Under the pieces are notes generated by a model. That model was not told where the DNA came from and searched no databases. It saw only the letters and a program-made list of their open reading frames with translations. Source: an uncultured Rhodopila sp. (lineage in GTDB: Bacteria; Pseudomonadota; Alphaproteobacteria; Acetobacterales; Acetobacteraceae). From it: 64,000 nucleotides of DNA. Position 1 is the first letter of the stretch. Each line of letters starts with the position of its first letter. The stretch lies in assembly GCF_903944925.1 (NCBI RefSeq), contig NZ_CAJATU010000123.1:62001-126000 (forward strand). Reading direction: 5' to 3'. Made by a program: the position numbers and the translations under genes. Below are positions 1 through 15,000 of this stretch, piece after piece.

Positions 1-3000
1 GCGTTCGACAACAGCGGCAGCATCACCGTCAACGGCGGCGCGCTGGACATCAATGGCGTGCTGAACAATGCCGGCGGGACTCTGACACTCGGCAACACGG
101 CGGGCAGCGTCTCACTGAACGGCACGATCGCCGGCGGTGTGATCCAGGGCACGGGCGCGGCGCTCAGTGGTGGCACGCTGTCGGGGGTCACCTACCAGGG
201 CGTGCTGGCGTTGGGGGGCGGATACCAGTCCCTGTTCATCGAGGATGGCCTGACGCTTCGGGCGGCGGACGGCGTCAACCCGGGCAGCATCGACCTGTCG
301 GGAGCTTGGTACAGCGGCATCGCGGTATTGGACAGCGAGACGCTGGACAATGCGACGCTGAACTTCGGCGGCAGTTTCGCAAACTCCCTCGTCTCCGGCA
401 CCGGCAACGACAGCGGCAACACGCTGACCCTGGGCAGCGGCTTCACCGTTAACGTCAACGGCGGCACCGACTTCCTCGGTTATCGGGACTGGTCGTACTA
501 CACCAACGACGCCGGCGACACGCTGATCAACGCCGGGGCGATCAATATCAGCGCCGGCGGGCTGTATAACTACTACGGCACCTTCGACAACACCGGCAGC
601 ATCGACATCACCGGCGGCGTGCTGGAGATCCTCAGCGGCACGACGTTCGACAACACCGGCAGCATCACCATCAGCGCCGGCGGGCTGTATAACTACTACG
701 GCACCTTCGACAACACCGGCAGCATCGACATCACCGGCGGCGTGCTGGAGATCCTCAGCGGCACGACGTTCGACAACACCGGCGGCATCACCATCGGCGG
801 CGGCGGGGCGCTGGTCATCGACAGCGGCGCGACGCTGCAAGGCCTCAACGGCATTAGCCTCAGCGGCGGCTCGCTGACGTTCAACGGCATTCTCGACAAC
901 ACCGGCGAGACGTTGGATCTCGGCGCCGGCTCGGTCTGGAGCGGGCTGAACTTCAGCACGATCCTGGGCGGCACGATCACCGGCGCCGGCCTCGGCCTGA
1001 CGCATGGCAGTACCTTCGAAGGTGTCGCAGTGCTGGGCGGTCTGACATTGAACAACGCCTACCTGGCGCTGAGCAACGGCAGCACGGTGGAGGACCCCAC
1101 CGGCACGGCGCCCGGCAGCATCACGCTGAACAACAGCACGCTGGAACTCGACAACCCCGGGACCGTCGCCAACCGCATCACGCTGAACAACGGCAACCTG
1201 GATTTCGTCAGCGGGGCGGCGGCCTCGCAGCCGATCTTGGCCACCGGCGTCGATGCAAGCGGCACCGCGCTGGGTGGCGGTGCAAGCGATCCGAACTGGA
1301 GCGTCGATGTCACCGGCGCACCGGCTGTCGTGCTGAGCAACCTCTATTGGGGGTGGTTGCCCGACAACGCCAGTTCGGCCTGGATCGGGGCCTATGACGC
1401 CGTCTGGGGCGAGCCCCCGGCACCCTATACGTTCTCGGAGACGTTCAATCTCGGCACGCTCGATCCCGCCGCCGCCGTCATCTCGGGGTGGCTGCTGGCG
1501 GACGATAGCGGCTATGTCAGCGTCAACGGGCATCAGCTCAGCGGCATCGCCGGATTGTGGGGCGGCGGCACTCCGTTCACGCTGACCGACATCAACGGCT
1601 GGCTGAACCCCGGCGCCAACACGATCAGCATTACGCTGACCAGTTCCGACAATTACTTCGAGGGTGTCCGCGCCGCTTTCACGCTGCTGCAGCCGCAGGT
1701 CATCGCCGCGGGCACATTGATCAGCGGCTACGGCAACATCGGCGACAATCCCAATGGCCATGGGGTTGTGGTTATCGACAACCAGGGGACGATCGACGCC
1801 AACCAAAGCGGACAATCGCTTAACGTCAATCCGACCGTGTTCGTCAATGACGGCCTGATCGAGGCCGAGAACGGCGGCAACCTCTATGTCAACTGGGGCC
1901 AGTTGCAGGCCTGGACGAACGCGGCCGCCGGCACCGTTTCGGTGGTCAACGGAAACGCCTACCTGGGTGGTTACTTCAGCAATCAGGGTGTCATTCGCAC
2001 CAGCGGCGGCAGCCTCAATCTCGGCAACAACGCCGAGTGGTCGAACAGCGGCCTGGTGCTGGCCGTGGGCACGGCGATCTATCTGCGCGGCGCCATCACG
2101 ACGGCTGATGTCGGCGTGATCCAGCGCACGGGGGGGTCGCTAACGCTCTATGGCAGCATCGACAATACGGGCGGCACCATCGACACGACCGCGGGCGGCC
2201 TCGCCGGGCTGTATCTGGATGGCGGCACGATCGCCAACGGCACGCTGATCGATGCGCCCGGCGGCCTGTCGGTCAGCGGCAATACCGGCAACCAGTTAAC
2301 CAACGTTGAGGTGCAGGGTGCTCTTATTCTGGTTGGGGGCGTTCTGACCGCCACGGGCGGGGCGGTGGACGGCAATGTGGCCGAAGCCGGCGGCTACCTC
2401 GTGCTGGCGAACGGACCCGCGATAGCGGGCACGGTCAGTGCGGTGACGGCCGGCGTGGTGGAGTGGCGGGGATCGGCAGACCTGACTGCCAGCGTGGCGC
2501 TGGCGGCCGGCACCCTCGAACTGACGGGCAGCGCGACCGGGACGGTCACGATCGATGCGGGCGTTCTGGTCGACGGCTACGGAACGATCGCCGACGCCAC
2601 GTATTGGACCAACCAGTATGGCTATTGGTGGGATTACCAGCCGCAGACGCTGGACAACCAGGGCACCATCGCCACGGATGTCGCCGGCCAGCCCCTGACG
2701 ATCGATCCATCGTACTTCACCAACGACGGTCTGGTGACCGCCGGGCTAGGCGCCACGCTGATCATCCAGGGACCGCAGTGGCACAATTATTATCAGAGCT
2801 ACACGCCGTCCTGGACCAACGCCGCCGACGGCACGATCAGCGGCACGGACGCGACAATTGAGCTTTACGGCTTCACCAATACCGGGCTGATCGCAACGCA
2901 GGGCGGCGCGCTGTATCTCGGCCAGGGCGGCTACACTTGGCAGAACACTGGCGCGGTCGATGCCATCGGCACCGCGATCTACCTCAATGGCAGCGGGCTG

Positions 3001-6000
3001 ACCACGGGCGATATCGGCACGATCAACCGCAGCGGCGGGTCGCTGACGCTGCAGACCGGCCTCGACAATAGCAGCGGCACGATCGATCTGACCGGCGGAA
3101 CATTCCAAGGCCTGACGCTGGACGGCGGCGGCATCGATGGCGGCACGCTGATTGGCGGCGACCTGACGGTCAGCGGCAATGGCGGCAACCAATTGGCCGG
3201 CATCTCCATCGCCGGCGGGTTGACGGTCGGCGGTGGCTTCCTCGCGCTGGATGGCGGGACAAGCGCGAGCGGGACAATCACCGCGCTCAGCGGCTTGCAA
3301 CTGGTGCTCAGCGGCTACAACGACTTCACTTCCAGCGTCGATCTGCTCGGCGGCCATCTCTATGACATCGGGGCGCCCTCCGGCACGGCGACGATCGACG
3401 CGGGCGCAGTGATCGACGGCTACGGCGGCATTTACACTTATGCCGGGTTCTGGCCATGGTACTATAACGGTCCTGACGGACTCGACAACCAGGGCAGCAT
3501 CATCGCCGATCAGCCCGGCGACTGGCTGACGCTGCAGCCGTATTGGGGTTCGCTGATCAATGACGGCGTGCTCGCCGCGACCGGCGGCGGCGAGTTGTGG
3601 GTCGATGCCTCGGTCAACGGCGGCGGTAGCGCCGGCAGCATCACCATCGCGCAGCACGGGCTCGTCGTGCTGCAAAGCAACGTTGATTCGTCGCAAACCG
3701 TGACTTTCCTGGATGCGACCGGCAGCCTCGACATTGAGACGCCGTATTCATTCCAGGCCACGATCACGGGCTTCCAGGCGGGCGACACGCTCAACCTGAC
3801 CGGCCTGGGCGACGCGGTCAGCGCCACCTGGAACGCTGGCGTGCTGACGCTGCTGGACGGGTCCAATAACGTCCTGTGGTCCGGCGCCGTATCCGGCAAC
3901 TACGCGGGGGACACCTTCGCGGTCAGTTCCTTCGGCGGCGCGACGCCATACAACGGCTGGACCTGGCAGACCCGGATCACGCTGACACCGGCTGCTCCCG
4001 CCACCGCCACCGAGACCTGGCAAGGCCCGGCCGGCGGGGACTGGAACACGGCGGCCAACTGGAGTTCGTCGTCGCCGACACCGCCCGGGGCGGCCGCGCC
4101 GGTCTACTTCGACAACTTCACCGGCATCACGCCGTTTGCCGCTGAAGGCAACGGCGCCGCATCCGGCACCGGCACCTCTGTGATGGGGTTGCAGTTCGCC
4201 GCGGCGCAGGCGGACTTTACGTCCATAAGGCTGTCTTTGGCGGCGGATGCCGACACCGGCTCGTTCGAGGTTTATCTGCTGCCCGACAACGCCGTGAGCG
4301 CTTCGGGCTACGATCTCGCGGCCGGCACGCTTCTGGCCACGATCGCCGATTCGGCACTGCCGACCTATGCCGAGGTCGGCAGCGGCGGTCCCACCGCCGC
4401 TCAGTTGACGTCGCTGTCGGTGAGCAGTTCGCAAATTCCGTACTCGGTCAACAGTCAATATTGGGTGTTCGTGGTAGGCGACCCGGCGGCGGGTTCGTCT
4501 GTCGGATGGTTCTGGAATTCGGATGCGTCCAACGCTTCGGATGTCACCGGAGTCGGCACCGCCGGGCAGCTTTGGGGCAGCAACAATCCAAGTAACATTT
4601 ACGGACCCTGGACGACCGCCCCCGATGCCAACGGCCCGTATGTGATGGAGGTTACCGGCTCGTCCGTTCCGGCGAGTTTCGTGCCGGACGCCGGCACGAA
4701 CGCCGCCATCCTCCTGTCGCAAGCCACGGCGGTCATCGCCGCCGGGGAGACCGCCAGCGTCGGCAGCCTGACGCTGGACACCACCGGCGGAGCCTTGACG
4801 GTCGCCGGCACGCTCACCGTCGCCGGCACTCTCGACGTGCAGGCGGGACAGATCGATCTGTCCGGCGTGATCTCCGGCGGCACGCTGGTCTCGACCCCGC
4901 AAGGCCTGGTTGCGCAGGGCGGCACGCTGGATGGCGTGACCGTGCCCGGCGAACTGGATGTCACGGTCGGCACGCTGACGTTGGACCAGGGCACCAGCGC
5001 CGGGCTCGCCGTCGTTCTGCCGAATGCGGAACTCATCATCAACGGCGGTTCGGCAAGCATCGGCGATATCGTCCTGGCCGGCGGCACGCTGGCCGACGCA
5101 GCGGCGTTCAGCGGCAGGATCGAGGGCTATGGCAGCATCGCCGACGCACCGGGCGGCGCGGCCGGTGCGTTCGGCAGTTCCGGCACCATCGATGCCAACG
5201 CCGCCGGGCTGGTGTTGCAGATCGGCGCGACCGGCTTCCATAACTGGGGGCTGGCCGAGGCAACCAACGGCGGCACGCTGGACCTTACGTCCGGAGCATG
5301 GAGCGCCGGCACGCTGGCGGCCACCGCCGGCTCGACACTGGAGCTCGGCGGCGGGTTCTTCAACGCCGGGCTTATCACCGTCACCGACGGCACACTGGTG
5401 CTGGGCGATCCGAACAATCCGAACGCGGCCTGGTCCAACAGCGGCACGATTGACGCCACCGATAGCGTGGTACGGATCTACGGCAACGAGACGCCGGCCG
5501 AACTGGGCGACATCGTGCTGAGCAACAGCACGTTGATCTATGCCGGCGGGACGCTCGACGCGACCGGCAAGACGCTGGATGCGGCAAACGATCCGTCGCT
5601 GGTCGGGCTGCAGCTCAATGGCGCCACGATCCAGGGCGGCACGCTCGATCCGGCGAGCCTGGATCTAGGCTTCGTCAACGGCACGACGAATACGCTCAGC
5701 GGTGTCACGGTCAACGATCCACTGTTTGTCCAGAACGCCCGGGTGACCTTGACGCAAGGCTCCAGCGCCGGCGCCGGCGCGGTGGTGCAGAACGGCAACC
5801 TCCAGGTGGACGGCGCAGCCGATCTGACCGGCAATGTGACGCTGGCGGGCGGCAATCTTTGGCTGTCCGGCTCGTTGGTCTCAACCGGCACGGTCGCCTT
5901 CACCGACAGCTTTGCTCCTGCCTCCGCGGTGTGGGGCAATCAGAGCGGCGACTGGACCTCGGACGGCATTGAATATTACGCCCAAGTGCCGAACAACAAT

Positions 6001-9000
6001 CCCAGTGCTGAAAGCCTCCTGCCGTACGATCTGGGCGATCTCAGCCTGACGGTCACGGTCAACAACCTCGGCGACAGCGGCATCGTGCTGCACGACGGTG
6101 TCGTGCTGGTGCTCGGCGGCTGGGGATATGGCCAGGGTGCGCGCGGCGGCTACTCCGGCACGTCGGCGTATTGGTCCATATCCGGGAACGCTACGAATAT
6201 CGTTCCGTACGTCTTCACGCCCGGCAGCAGCTACACGATCACCGTCACGGTGGTGGGCAATACCTACTCCGCCTATGTCGATCCTAACGGGGTGTTCGAC
6301 AGCCAGTCGGTGCTGCTGACCTCCCTGGTCAACTCCACCTACACCAACGGCCGGGTCGGCCTGTACGACGATCAGCCGAACGTGGCCGCCGGTGGCTCCG
6401 GGACACCCACCACCTTCAGCAACTTCTCGCTCAGCGGCACGGTGGTGCAGCCGGCGGCGACCGCGATCGACCCCGGCGTGGTGGTGCAGGGCAACGGCAG
6501 CGTCTCCGACAATCCCAATGGCGCCGGCCCCGTAGACCTGACGAATAACGGCACGATCGACGCCAACATCAACGGCGCGGCGCTGTTCGTCGATCCGAGC
6601 GGCTTCACCAACAACGCCGTTGCCCAGGCGATCAACGGCGGCACCCTGGATATCGGCTACCGCAACAGCAGGCTGCGGGCCTGGAGCAACGCCGCGGGCG
6701 GGACGATCAGCGCGGTCAACGCGACCGTCTTTCTCGGTCAGGGATTTACCAACCGCGGTCTGATCAGCGTTTTCGAAAGCACCGTCGTCCTTGGCAACAC
6801 CGGCGATGCCTGGACCAATGCAGGGCTGATCAGCCTCAACGGCGGCGCGCTGGTGCTGGGCGGGTCGATGACGGACGCCAGCCTGGGCAACATCCAGCGC
6901 AGCGGCGGCTCGATCAGCCTGAGCGGCACGATCGACAACACGAGCGGCACGCTGGATACGACGCAGGGTGTATTCGATGGGCTGATGCTGAGCGGCGGCA
7001 CGGTGGTTGGCGGCGTGGTGGTCGACAACGGTGGCGGCATCCAGGCAGACGCCAGTTTATGGAATGCGCTGAACGGGGTGACTTACGAGGGGACGCTGGA
7101 CCTCGGCCAGCAAGATTTTTCTCGTCTGCAGCTACAGAACGGCACGACACTGACCGGAGCCGGCGGCAGCGGGCCGGGTACCGTGCTGATCACCGGCCAA
7201 TTAAGCGAACTGCTATTGGACGGCACCCAGACGTTGGACAACGCCACGATCGACATCGGCAATACGTCCGTCCCCGGTTGGTATGGGTATTGGGACTGCC
7301 TCTATCTGTTTGACCGTAGCGGCGGGTCGGTGCTGACCTTGGGGCCGAACCTGCTGCTGCAGCAGACCGGCTACAACGCGCAGCTCTCTGCATATTACGG
7401 CTACGCGGGCGATGAGATCGTCAACCAGGGCACGATCGATGCCGGCGTCGCCGGCATCAGCGGGGCGCGGTTCCAGATCTTCAGTCCGTGGTTCGACAAC
7501 CAGGGATCGATTGTCGTCAGTAACGGCGCTTATGCGACTATCGGCGGCGGAACCGTCACCAACGAGGGCAGCATCACCCTCACCGGCGGCGGCGAGCTGG
7601 AAGTGCAGGCCCCGCTGGTCAACACCGGCAGCATCGACGTCACCGGCGGGTTGCTGCAACTGGATGGGGGCGTGACCGGCGGCGGCCAGGTCACCGTCGG
7701 CCCGCACGGCACGATCGCCTTCGGCGGCACGGTGACGACGGCGGACCTGCTGGCGCTGAATGACAACGGCGGCACGATCGAGATCAACGGCGTGCTGGAC
7801 AATACCGGTGGAACGCTTGTCGTCGGCACCGGCACGACACTGGGAACGCTGCTGCTGAACGGCGGCTCGATCCTAAATGGCGTGATCCAGGACCAGGGCG
7901 ATGGTCTCCAGGCCAACAGCAGTTTCTGGAACGCGCTGAACGGCGTGACCTATGAGGGCACGCTGGATCTCAGTCAGCAGTGGGGCGCCACTCTGCATTT
8001 GCAGAACGGTGTGACGTTTACCGGAGCCGACGGCAGCGGCCCGGGTACGGTGCTGATCACCGGGCAGTACGACTACCTGTTCGTGGACGGCACGCAGACG
8101 CTGGACAACGCGACGGTCGATATCGGCAATGCAGCGGGCTACTGGGACTTCCTCAACCTGTACGACGGCAGCGGCGCGGCGGTGCTGACGCTGGGGCCGA
8201 ACCTGCTGCTGCAGCAAATCGGCTATTACGCGTCGCTCTCAACATATTACGGCAACGCTGGCGATCAGATCGTCAACCAGGGCACGATTGATGCCGGCGC
8301 CGCCGGCCTCGGCGGGACCCGGTTCCAGATCTACGCCGCCTTCGACAACCGGGGAACGTTCAACGTCGCCAATGGCGGCTACGCCTATAGCGGCGGATCG
8401 TTCAGCAACGAAGGCAGCATTGCCATAACCAGTGGCGAGCTGGAGGTGCAAAACCAGCTCGTCAACACCGGCAGCATCGACGTCACCGGGGGTCTGCTGC
8501 AACTCGACAACGGCTTCACCGGCAGTGGCCAGATCAGCGTCGGTCCGGGCGGCACCATCGCCTTCGGCGGCGCCGTCACCACCGCGGAGCTGCTGTCGCT
8601 CAACGACAACGGCGGCGAGATCGTCATCAACGGCGTGCTGGACAACACCGGCGACACCTTGGTCGTCGGCACCGGCACGACGTTGGGCACGCTGCTGCTG
8701 AACGGCGGCTCGATCCTCAACGGCGTGATTCAGGACCGGGGTGACGGCATCCAGGCCAACGGCAATTTCTGGAACGCGCTAAATGGCGTGACCTATGAGG
8801 GCGTGCTGGATCTCAGCCAGCAGTATAACGCCTATCTCCATCTCCAGAACGGTGTGACGTTCACCGGAGCCGACGGCAGCGGTCCGGGAACGGTGCTGAT
8901 CACCGGGCAGTACGACAACCTGTTCGTGGACGGCACGCAGACGCTGGACAACGCGACGGTCGATATCGGCAACGCGGCCGGCGGCTGGTGGGACTACCTC

Positions 9001-12000
9001 TACCTTTACGATGGCAGCGGCGCGTCGGTGCTGACCCTGGGGCCGAACCTGTTGCTGCAGCAGACCGGCTACACCGCGCAGCTCTCCACATACTACGGCT
9101 ATTGGGGCGATCAGATCGTCAACCAGGGCACCATCGATGCCGGCGCCGCCGGAATGACCGGGGATTTCCGCATCAATGCCTGGTTGTTCGACAATCAGGG
9201 AACATTCAACGTTGCCAACAGCGTCGTCGCCTATATCGGCAACGGATCGGTCAGCAACGAAGGCAGCATCACCATTACGGGCGGCAGCGAGCTGGAGATC
9301 CAGGGTCTGCTCAACAACACCGGCACCATTGAAGTCGACTCAGGCGTGCTGCTGCTCGACGGCGGCGTGACCGGAAATGGCCGGATTATCGTCGGCCAGG
9401 GCGGCGACGTCGTCTTCGGTGGCGTCTTGACCACGGCGGGACTTGAGTCGTTCACCTATAACGGCGGCCAGATCCAAATCAACGGTGAGCTGGACAACAC
9501 CGGCGGCACGCTGGTCGTCGGCACCGGTTCGGTGTTGGGGACGCTACTGCTGAATAACGGCTGGATCTACAATGGCGTCATCCAGGACCAGGGCAAGGGC
9601 ATCCAGGCCAACGGCAATTTCTGGAACGCCCTGAACGGCGTCACGTATGAGGGCACGCTGGACCTCAGCCAGCAGTGGAACGCCTATCTGCATCTGCAAA
9701 ACGGCACGACATTCACCGGTGCCGATGGCAGCGGGCCGGGCACGGTGCTGATCACCGGCGCCTACGACAACGTGTTCGTGGACGGCACGCAGACGCTGGA
9801 CAATGCGACGTTCGATATCGGCAACGCGTCGGGCTACTGGGACTACCTCATCCAGTATGACGGTGCCGGTGCGGCGGTGCTGACCCTGGGGCCAAATCTG
9901 CTGCTGCAACAGACCGGCTACTACGCGCAGCTCTCCACCTATTACGGCAACGGTGGCGATCAGATCGTCAACCAGGGCACGATCGATGCCGGCACCGCCG
10001 GCTTCGGCGGGACGCAGTTCCGGATCTACGGCGGGTCGTTCGACAACCAGGGATTCCTCAACGCCGCCTCCGGCGTCTGGCTGTACCAGGCCAGCAGCGT
10101 CTTCAGCAACGAAGGCAGCATCGACATCACCGGCGGCAGCGAGCTGGAGGTGCAGAACCAGCTCACCAACACCGGCACCGTCACCATCGACTCCGGCATC
10201 TTGCGCCTCGACAACGGCTTCACCGGGGCCGGCACGATCGACATCGGCACGAACGGCACCGTCTGGCTGCCGAACGGCGCCACCATCGCCGAGATCGAAG
10301 CGCTGGAGGCCAACAACCAGGGCGACATCGCCGTCAGCGGGTACTTCGACGACACGAACCAGACGCTGGACATCACCAGCGGCCGCGTCGAGTTCCAGAG
10401 CACGCTGGCGAACAACTGCAGCATCGTCGTGGATGGCGCCACGCTGCAGTTGGACAACGGACTGAACGGCTACGGCCAGATCAGCCTGATCAACGGCGGC
10501 GTGCTGGATGCCGCCGGCAACCTGCTGCTGCTCAGCGGCAGCACCATGCAGGGCACGCTCGCCGGCACGCTGGAGGCCAACGGCGGCCAACTGGCGCTTG
10601 TCGGCACGTTCGCGATCGCCGCCGGCACGACCGATACGGTCGATTTCGAGGGCGCGCAGTTCGGCTGGTACGGCAACGGCCCGGCCATCCTCACGGGTCC
10701 CGGTACGCTGGCCAGCACCGGCGCGGTTTCGGTCACCGACTGGGGTGGCAATCTGCAACTTGAATTGGCCGGCGGAATTGAGTGGGACAGCGCCGGGACG
10801 GTCTACGACTACGGCTGGACCGTGCTGACCGGCGGCGCCACCTGGATCAACTCCGGCACGGTCTACGACCGCTATCAGATCCAATTCGGCGCCTTCAACG
10901 GCGACAGCGCGACCATCATCAACGAAGCGGGCGCGCTGTTCGATCTCAACAGCGGCAGCAGCGGCTCCTACGTGCCGTATACCGGCACCTACAGCTTCAT
11001 CAACGACGGCGTCCTGCTCCAGAACGCTGGCGGCAACAATTACTTCTATGCCCCGCTGGTCAACACCGGTCTCGTCGAGACCACCAACGGCTTCCTCGAA
11101 ATCGCCAATACGACCCTCGGCGGCACGTTCGAGGCGGCCGGCGGCACCCTGGTGCTGCTTGCCACCAGCGCGGTCGCGGCCGGCACCACCGACACCGTCA
11201 CCTTCGAGTCCGCTCAGTTCGGCTGGTATGGCGACGGCGCGGCGGTTCTGACCGGCCCCGGCACGCTGGCCAGCACCGGCGCGGTTTCCGTCACCGACTG
11301 GGGCAGCAATTTGCAGCTCGAACTTGCCGGCGGCATCACCTGGGACAGCGCCGGCACGGTCTACGACTACGGCTGGACGGTGCTCACCGGCGGCTCCGTC
11401 TGGGACAACAGCGGCTCGGTCTACGACCGCTACCTGGTGCAGTTGGGCACGTTCAACGGCGACAGCGCGACCATCATTAACGAGGCCGGCGCGCTGTTCG
11501 ACCTCAACAGCGGCGGCAGCGGAACCTACACTCCGTACAGCGGCAGCTACAGCTTCATTAATGACGGCGTCCTGCTGCAGAACGGCGGCGGCAACAATTA
11601 CTTCTTTGCCCCGCTGGTCAACGCCGGCCTCGTCGAGACCACCAACGGGCTGTTGGAGATTCACAACGCCACCCTCGGCGGCACTTTCGAAGCCAATGGT
11701 GGCGCTCTGGCGCTGATCGGCACCTATGCCGTTGCCGCCGGCACGACCAATACCGTCACCTTCGAATCCGCTCAGTTCGGCTGGACTGGCGACGGCGCGG
11801 CGGTGCTGGCCGGCCCCGGCACGCTGGCCAGCAACGGCGCGGTGTTTGTTACCGACTGGGGCGGCAACACGCAGTTGACGTTGAGCGGCGGCATCACCTG
11901 GGACAGCGCCGGCACGGTCTACGACTATGGGTGGACGGTGCTCACCGGCGGCTCCGTCTGGGACAACAGCGGCACGGTCTACGACCGCTACCGGGTGCAG

Positions 12001-15000
12001 TTCGGCGCCTTCAACGGCGACAGCGCCACCATCGTCAACGAGTCGGGCGCGCTGTTCGACCTCAACAGCGGCAGCAGCGGAACCTACACTCCGTACGGCG
12101 GCAGCTACAGCTTCATTAATGACGGCGTCCTGCTCCAGGACGCCGGCGGCAACAATTACTTCGGCGCCCCGCTGGTCAACGCCGGTCTCGTCGAGACCAC
12201 CAACGGTTTCCTGGAAATCGCCAGCGCCACCCTCGGCGGCACTTTCGAAGCCGCTGGCGGCTCGCTGGCGCTTGTCGGCACCTATGCCGTTGCCGCCGGC
12301 ACGGCCGATACCGTCACCTTCGAATCCGCTCAGTTCGGCTGGTACAGCGACGGGGCGGCAGTTCTGACCGGCCCCGGAACCCTGGCCAGCAACGGTGCGG
12401 TCTATGTCACGGACTGGGGCGGCAACACGCAGTTGCTGCTGACTGGCGGCATTACCTGGGACAACGCAGGTGCGGTCTGTGATGGCGGCACGGTGCAGTT
12501 CGGCACCGGCAACGGCGACAGCGCGACGATCGTCAACCAGGCCGGGGCGCTGTTCGATCTCTACTCCGGCGATAGCCAGATCACGACGGCCGGGGGCGGA
12601 ACCTACGCCTTCATCAATGCCGGGATTCTGGAATACACTGGCGGCAATACCCGCCACCTGCAATTCGCCGTCACGGACACCGGCACCGGGACCATCACGG
12701 CCGCCAACGGCGCGCTGGTGTTCGACAACGGCGGCACTTTCTCCGGCGTTCTCAATGGCTCCGGCGCCATCGTCTTCAACGGCGGCACCGACATCCTGAC
12801 CGCCTCCGGCACCATCGACAGCAACGCCTTCTACCTCGATGCCGGCACCCTGGTCCTCCAGGGCGGCACCATCGCCACACCGAACCTGTCGTTCGCCGCG
12901 GGTTCCGAGGTCACCGGCTACGGCACGGTGGCCGATCTGAACAACAATGGGCTGATCGACGCCTCCGGCGGCCTACTGACTATCGGCGGGCCCGTCTACG
13001 GTTCCGGCGCGTTCCAGATCGAGTCCGGCGCGACCCTCGAACTGACCGGACCCACCGGCGAGTCCGTGACCTTCAACGGCCCGAACGCCACCCTGCGGCT
13101 GGACAACCCCGCGGGCTTCACCGGCACGCTGCTGAACTTCGGCCTGAACGACACGCTCGACCTGGCCGGTGCGCAGATCGTGTCCTCCGTGATCACCAAC
13201 GGCACGCTGGTCGCCGAAATCCTCGGCGGCGGGACCCTGGCCTTCGCCGTTCCGGGCTATGCCCCCGGAGGACAGCTTGAGTTTGTCAGCGACGGTAACG
13301 GCGGCACCACCCTGAGTCTGGTGCCGGCCAACGTCACCGCCATCCCGGTGGTCGTCTCCACCATCGGCACCAACGGCACCATCGTGCTTGCGGACGCGCA
13401 TGTCGCAGCCGGCGGCACGCCGAACGACCAGCAGACACTGACGATCGCCAACGCGGCGGCGGCGCCGGCCGACGGACTGAACGTCGGCATCGGCCTGACC
13501 ACGGGTGACGCCTACGGCAACGGCACGATCACCGGCCTCGCGCCCGGCGGCACCGACAGCACGGACATCGCTGTCGGCGTGAACAACGCCACGGCCGGCG
13601 CCAAGAGCGGCACCGTCTCGTTGGCGGATCGGACGGACGGGACGGTCTCCGGCACCAGCGCGGGCCTGACCGAGGCGCCCATCGTCGTGGCCGGCAACGT
13701 CTATCGCTACGCCGCGCCGTCGGTGACGGCACCGAGCGCTATCCTGCATGTCGGCGACGGCGGTGGCATCGTGACCGAGGCGTTGACGGTAGCCAACACC
13801 GATCCGGCGGACCCGTATTCGGAGAGCATGCTGGCCACGGCCACCGGGGCGGTTTCCGGCGGCGTGATCTCGGCCTCCGGCAGCACAGCGGATGTGGCGG
13901 CCGGCGCCAGCGATGCCAGTTCGCTGAACGTCAGCTTCTCCACCGCGACGGCAGGCATCGTTTCCGGCACGGCCGATGTGGCCGTTGGCAGCGATGGCAC
14001 CGGCATCGACTCCCTGGGCACGACCTCGCTCGGCACCATCGCCGTCCCGGTCGCCGTCACTATCGACAACTACGCCACCGCTGCGGTTCAGCAGGCGGGC
14101 GGCGCCGGGGTGCTGACACAATCCGGCACGACCTACACCCTCAACCTTGGCGCCTTCGCGGAAGGCACCGGCGATGCCGTCGCCGCGCTTGCCATCGCCA
14201 ACGCGGCGTTCGGCGGCGCCCCGGCCGACTGGCTGTCCGGCGCGCTCAGCGCCAGCGGCGACGCGGCCTTTACCGACACCGGTATCGGCGCGTTCGGCAC
14301 GCTCGGTGCGGGCGGCACGACGCCGCTCGCCATCGACCTCTCGACCGCGAATGTCGGGGTGTTCAGCCAGACCATCACCCTGGCATCAACCGACTCCAAC
14401 GCCGCCGGCTTCTCCGCGGCGCTGGCCGGCGAGACCATCCTCGTCACCGGCACCGTCCTGTCGAACTCGGTTCTGGCAGATCCGGTGATCAATACGCCGC
14501 AGCCGATTGTACTGCCCGATGCGCATGTGGCGACCGGCGGTACGCCAAACGACCAAACGGCCCTGAGCATCACCAACGCGGGTGCCGCCTCGCTCCTGGC
14601 CTATCCCGCGTCGGTGAGCGGCAACGCTTACAGTGCGGGATACATCAACGGCCTGGCTCCGGGGCAGACGGACACGTCCAGCCTGACCGTGGGCGTCAAC
14701 AACACGCAGGCCGGCGCGCTTGGCGGCTCGGTCGTCCTGGGGCTGGCGTCGGGTTCGAGTGCCACCGGCACCAACCTGGTGTTCAACGGCAGTTTCAATC
14801 TCGGCGGCGCGGGCTGGTCGATCGCCGGCGGGGATACCGGCATCGTTTCATCCGGCTCCCAAAATATCCCCGCGTTTAACAGCGCATACTATCTGACCCT
14901 GGGCAGTGTCGGCGGCGACGGATCGGCATCTCAGACGCTGAACACCGTGGCCGGCGACACCTACGACATCAGCGTCTGGTATTACAGCAGCGGCTATCAC

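Noticed and set aside
7030-12650. Could the regular repeats be a CRISPR array?
   Set aside because: Units are hundreds of bases long, in frame and protein coding, with no short repeat-spacer pattern.
9544-12663. A 1039-codon minus-strand frame inside the giant gene
   Set aside because: It arises from the repeated codon pattern of the giant protein and shows no independent protein features or ribosome-binding site.
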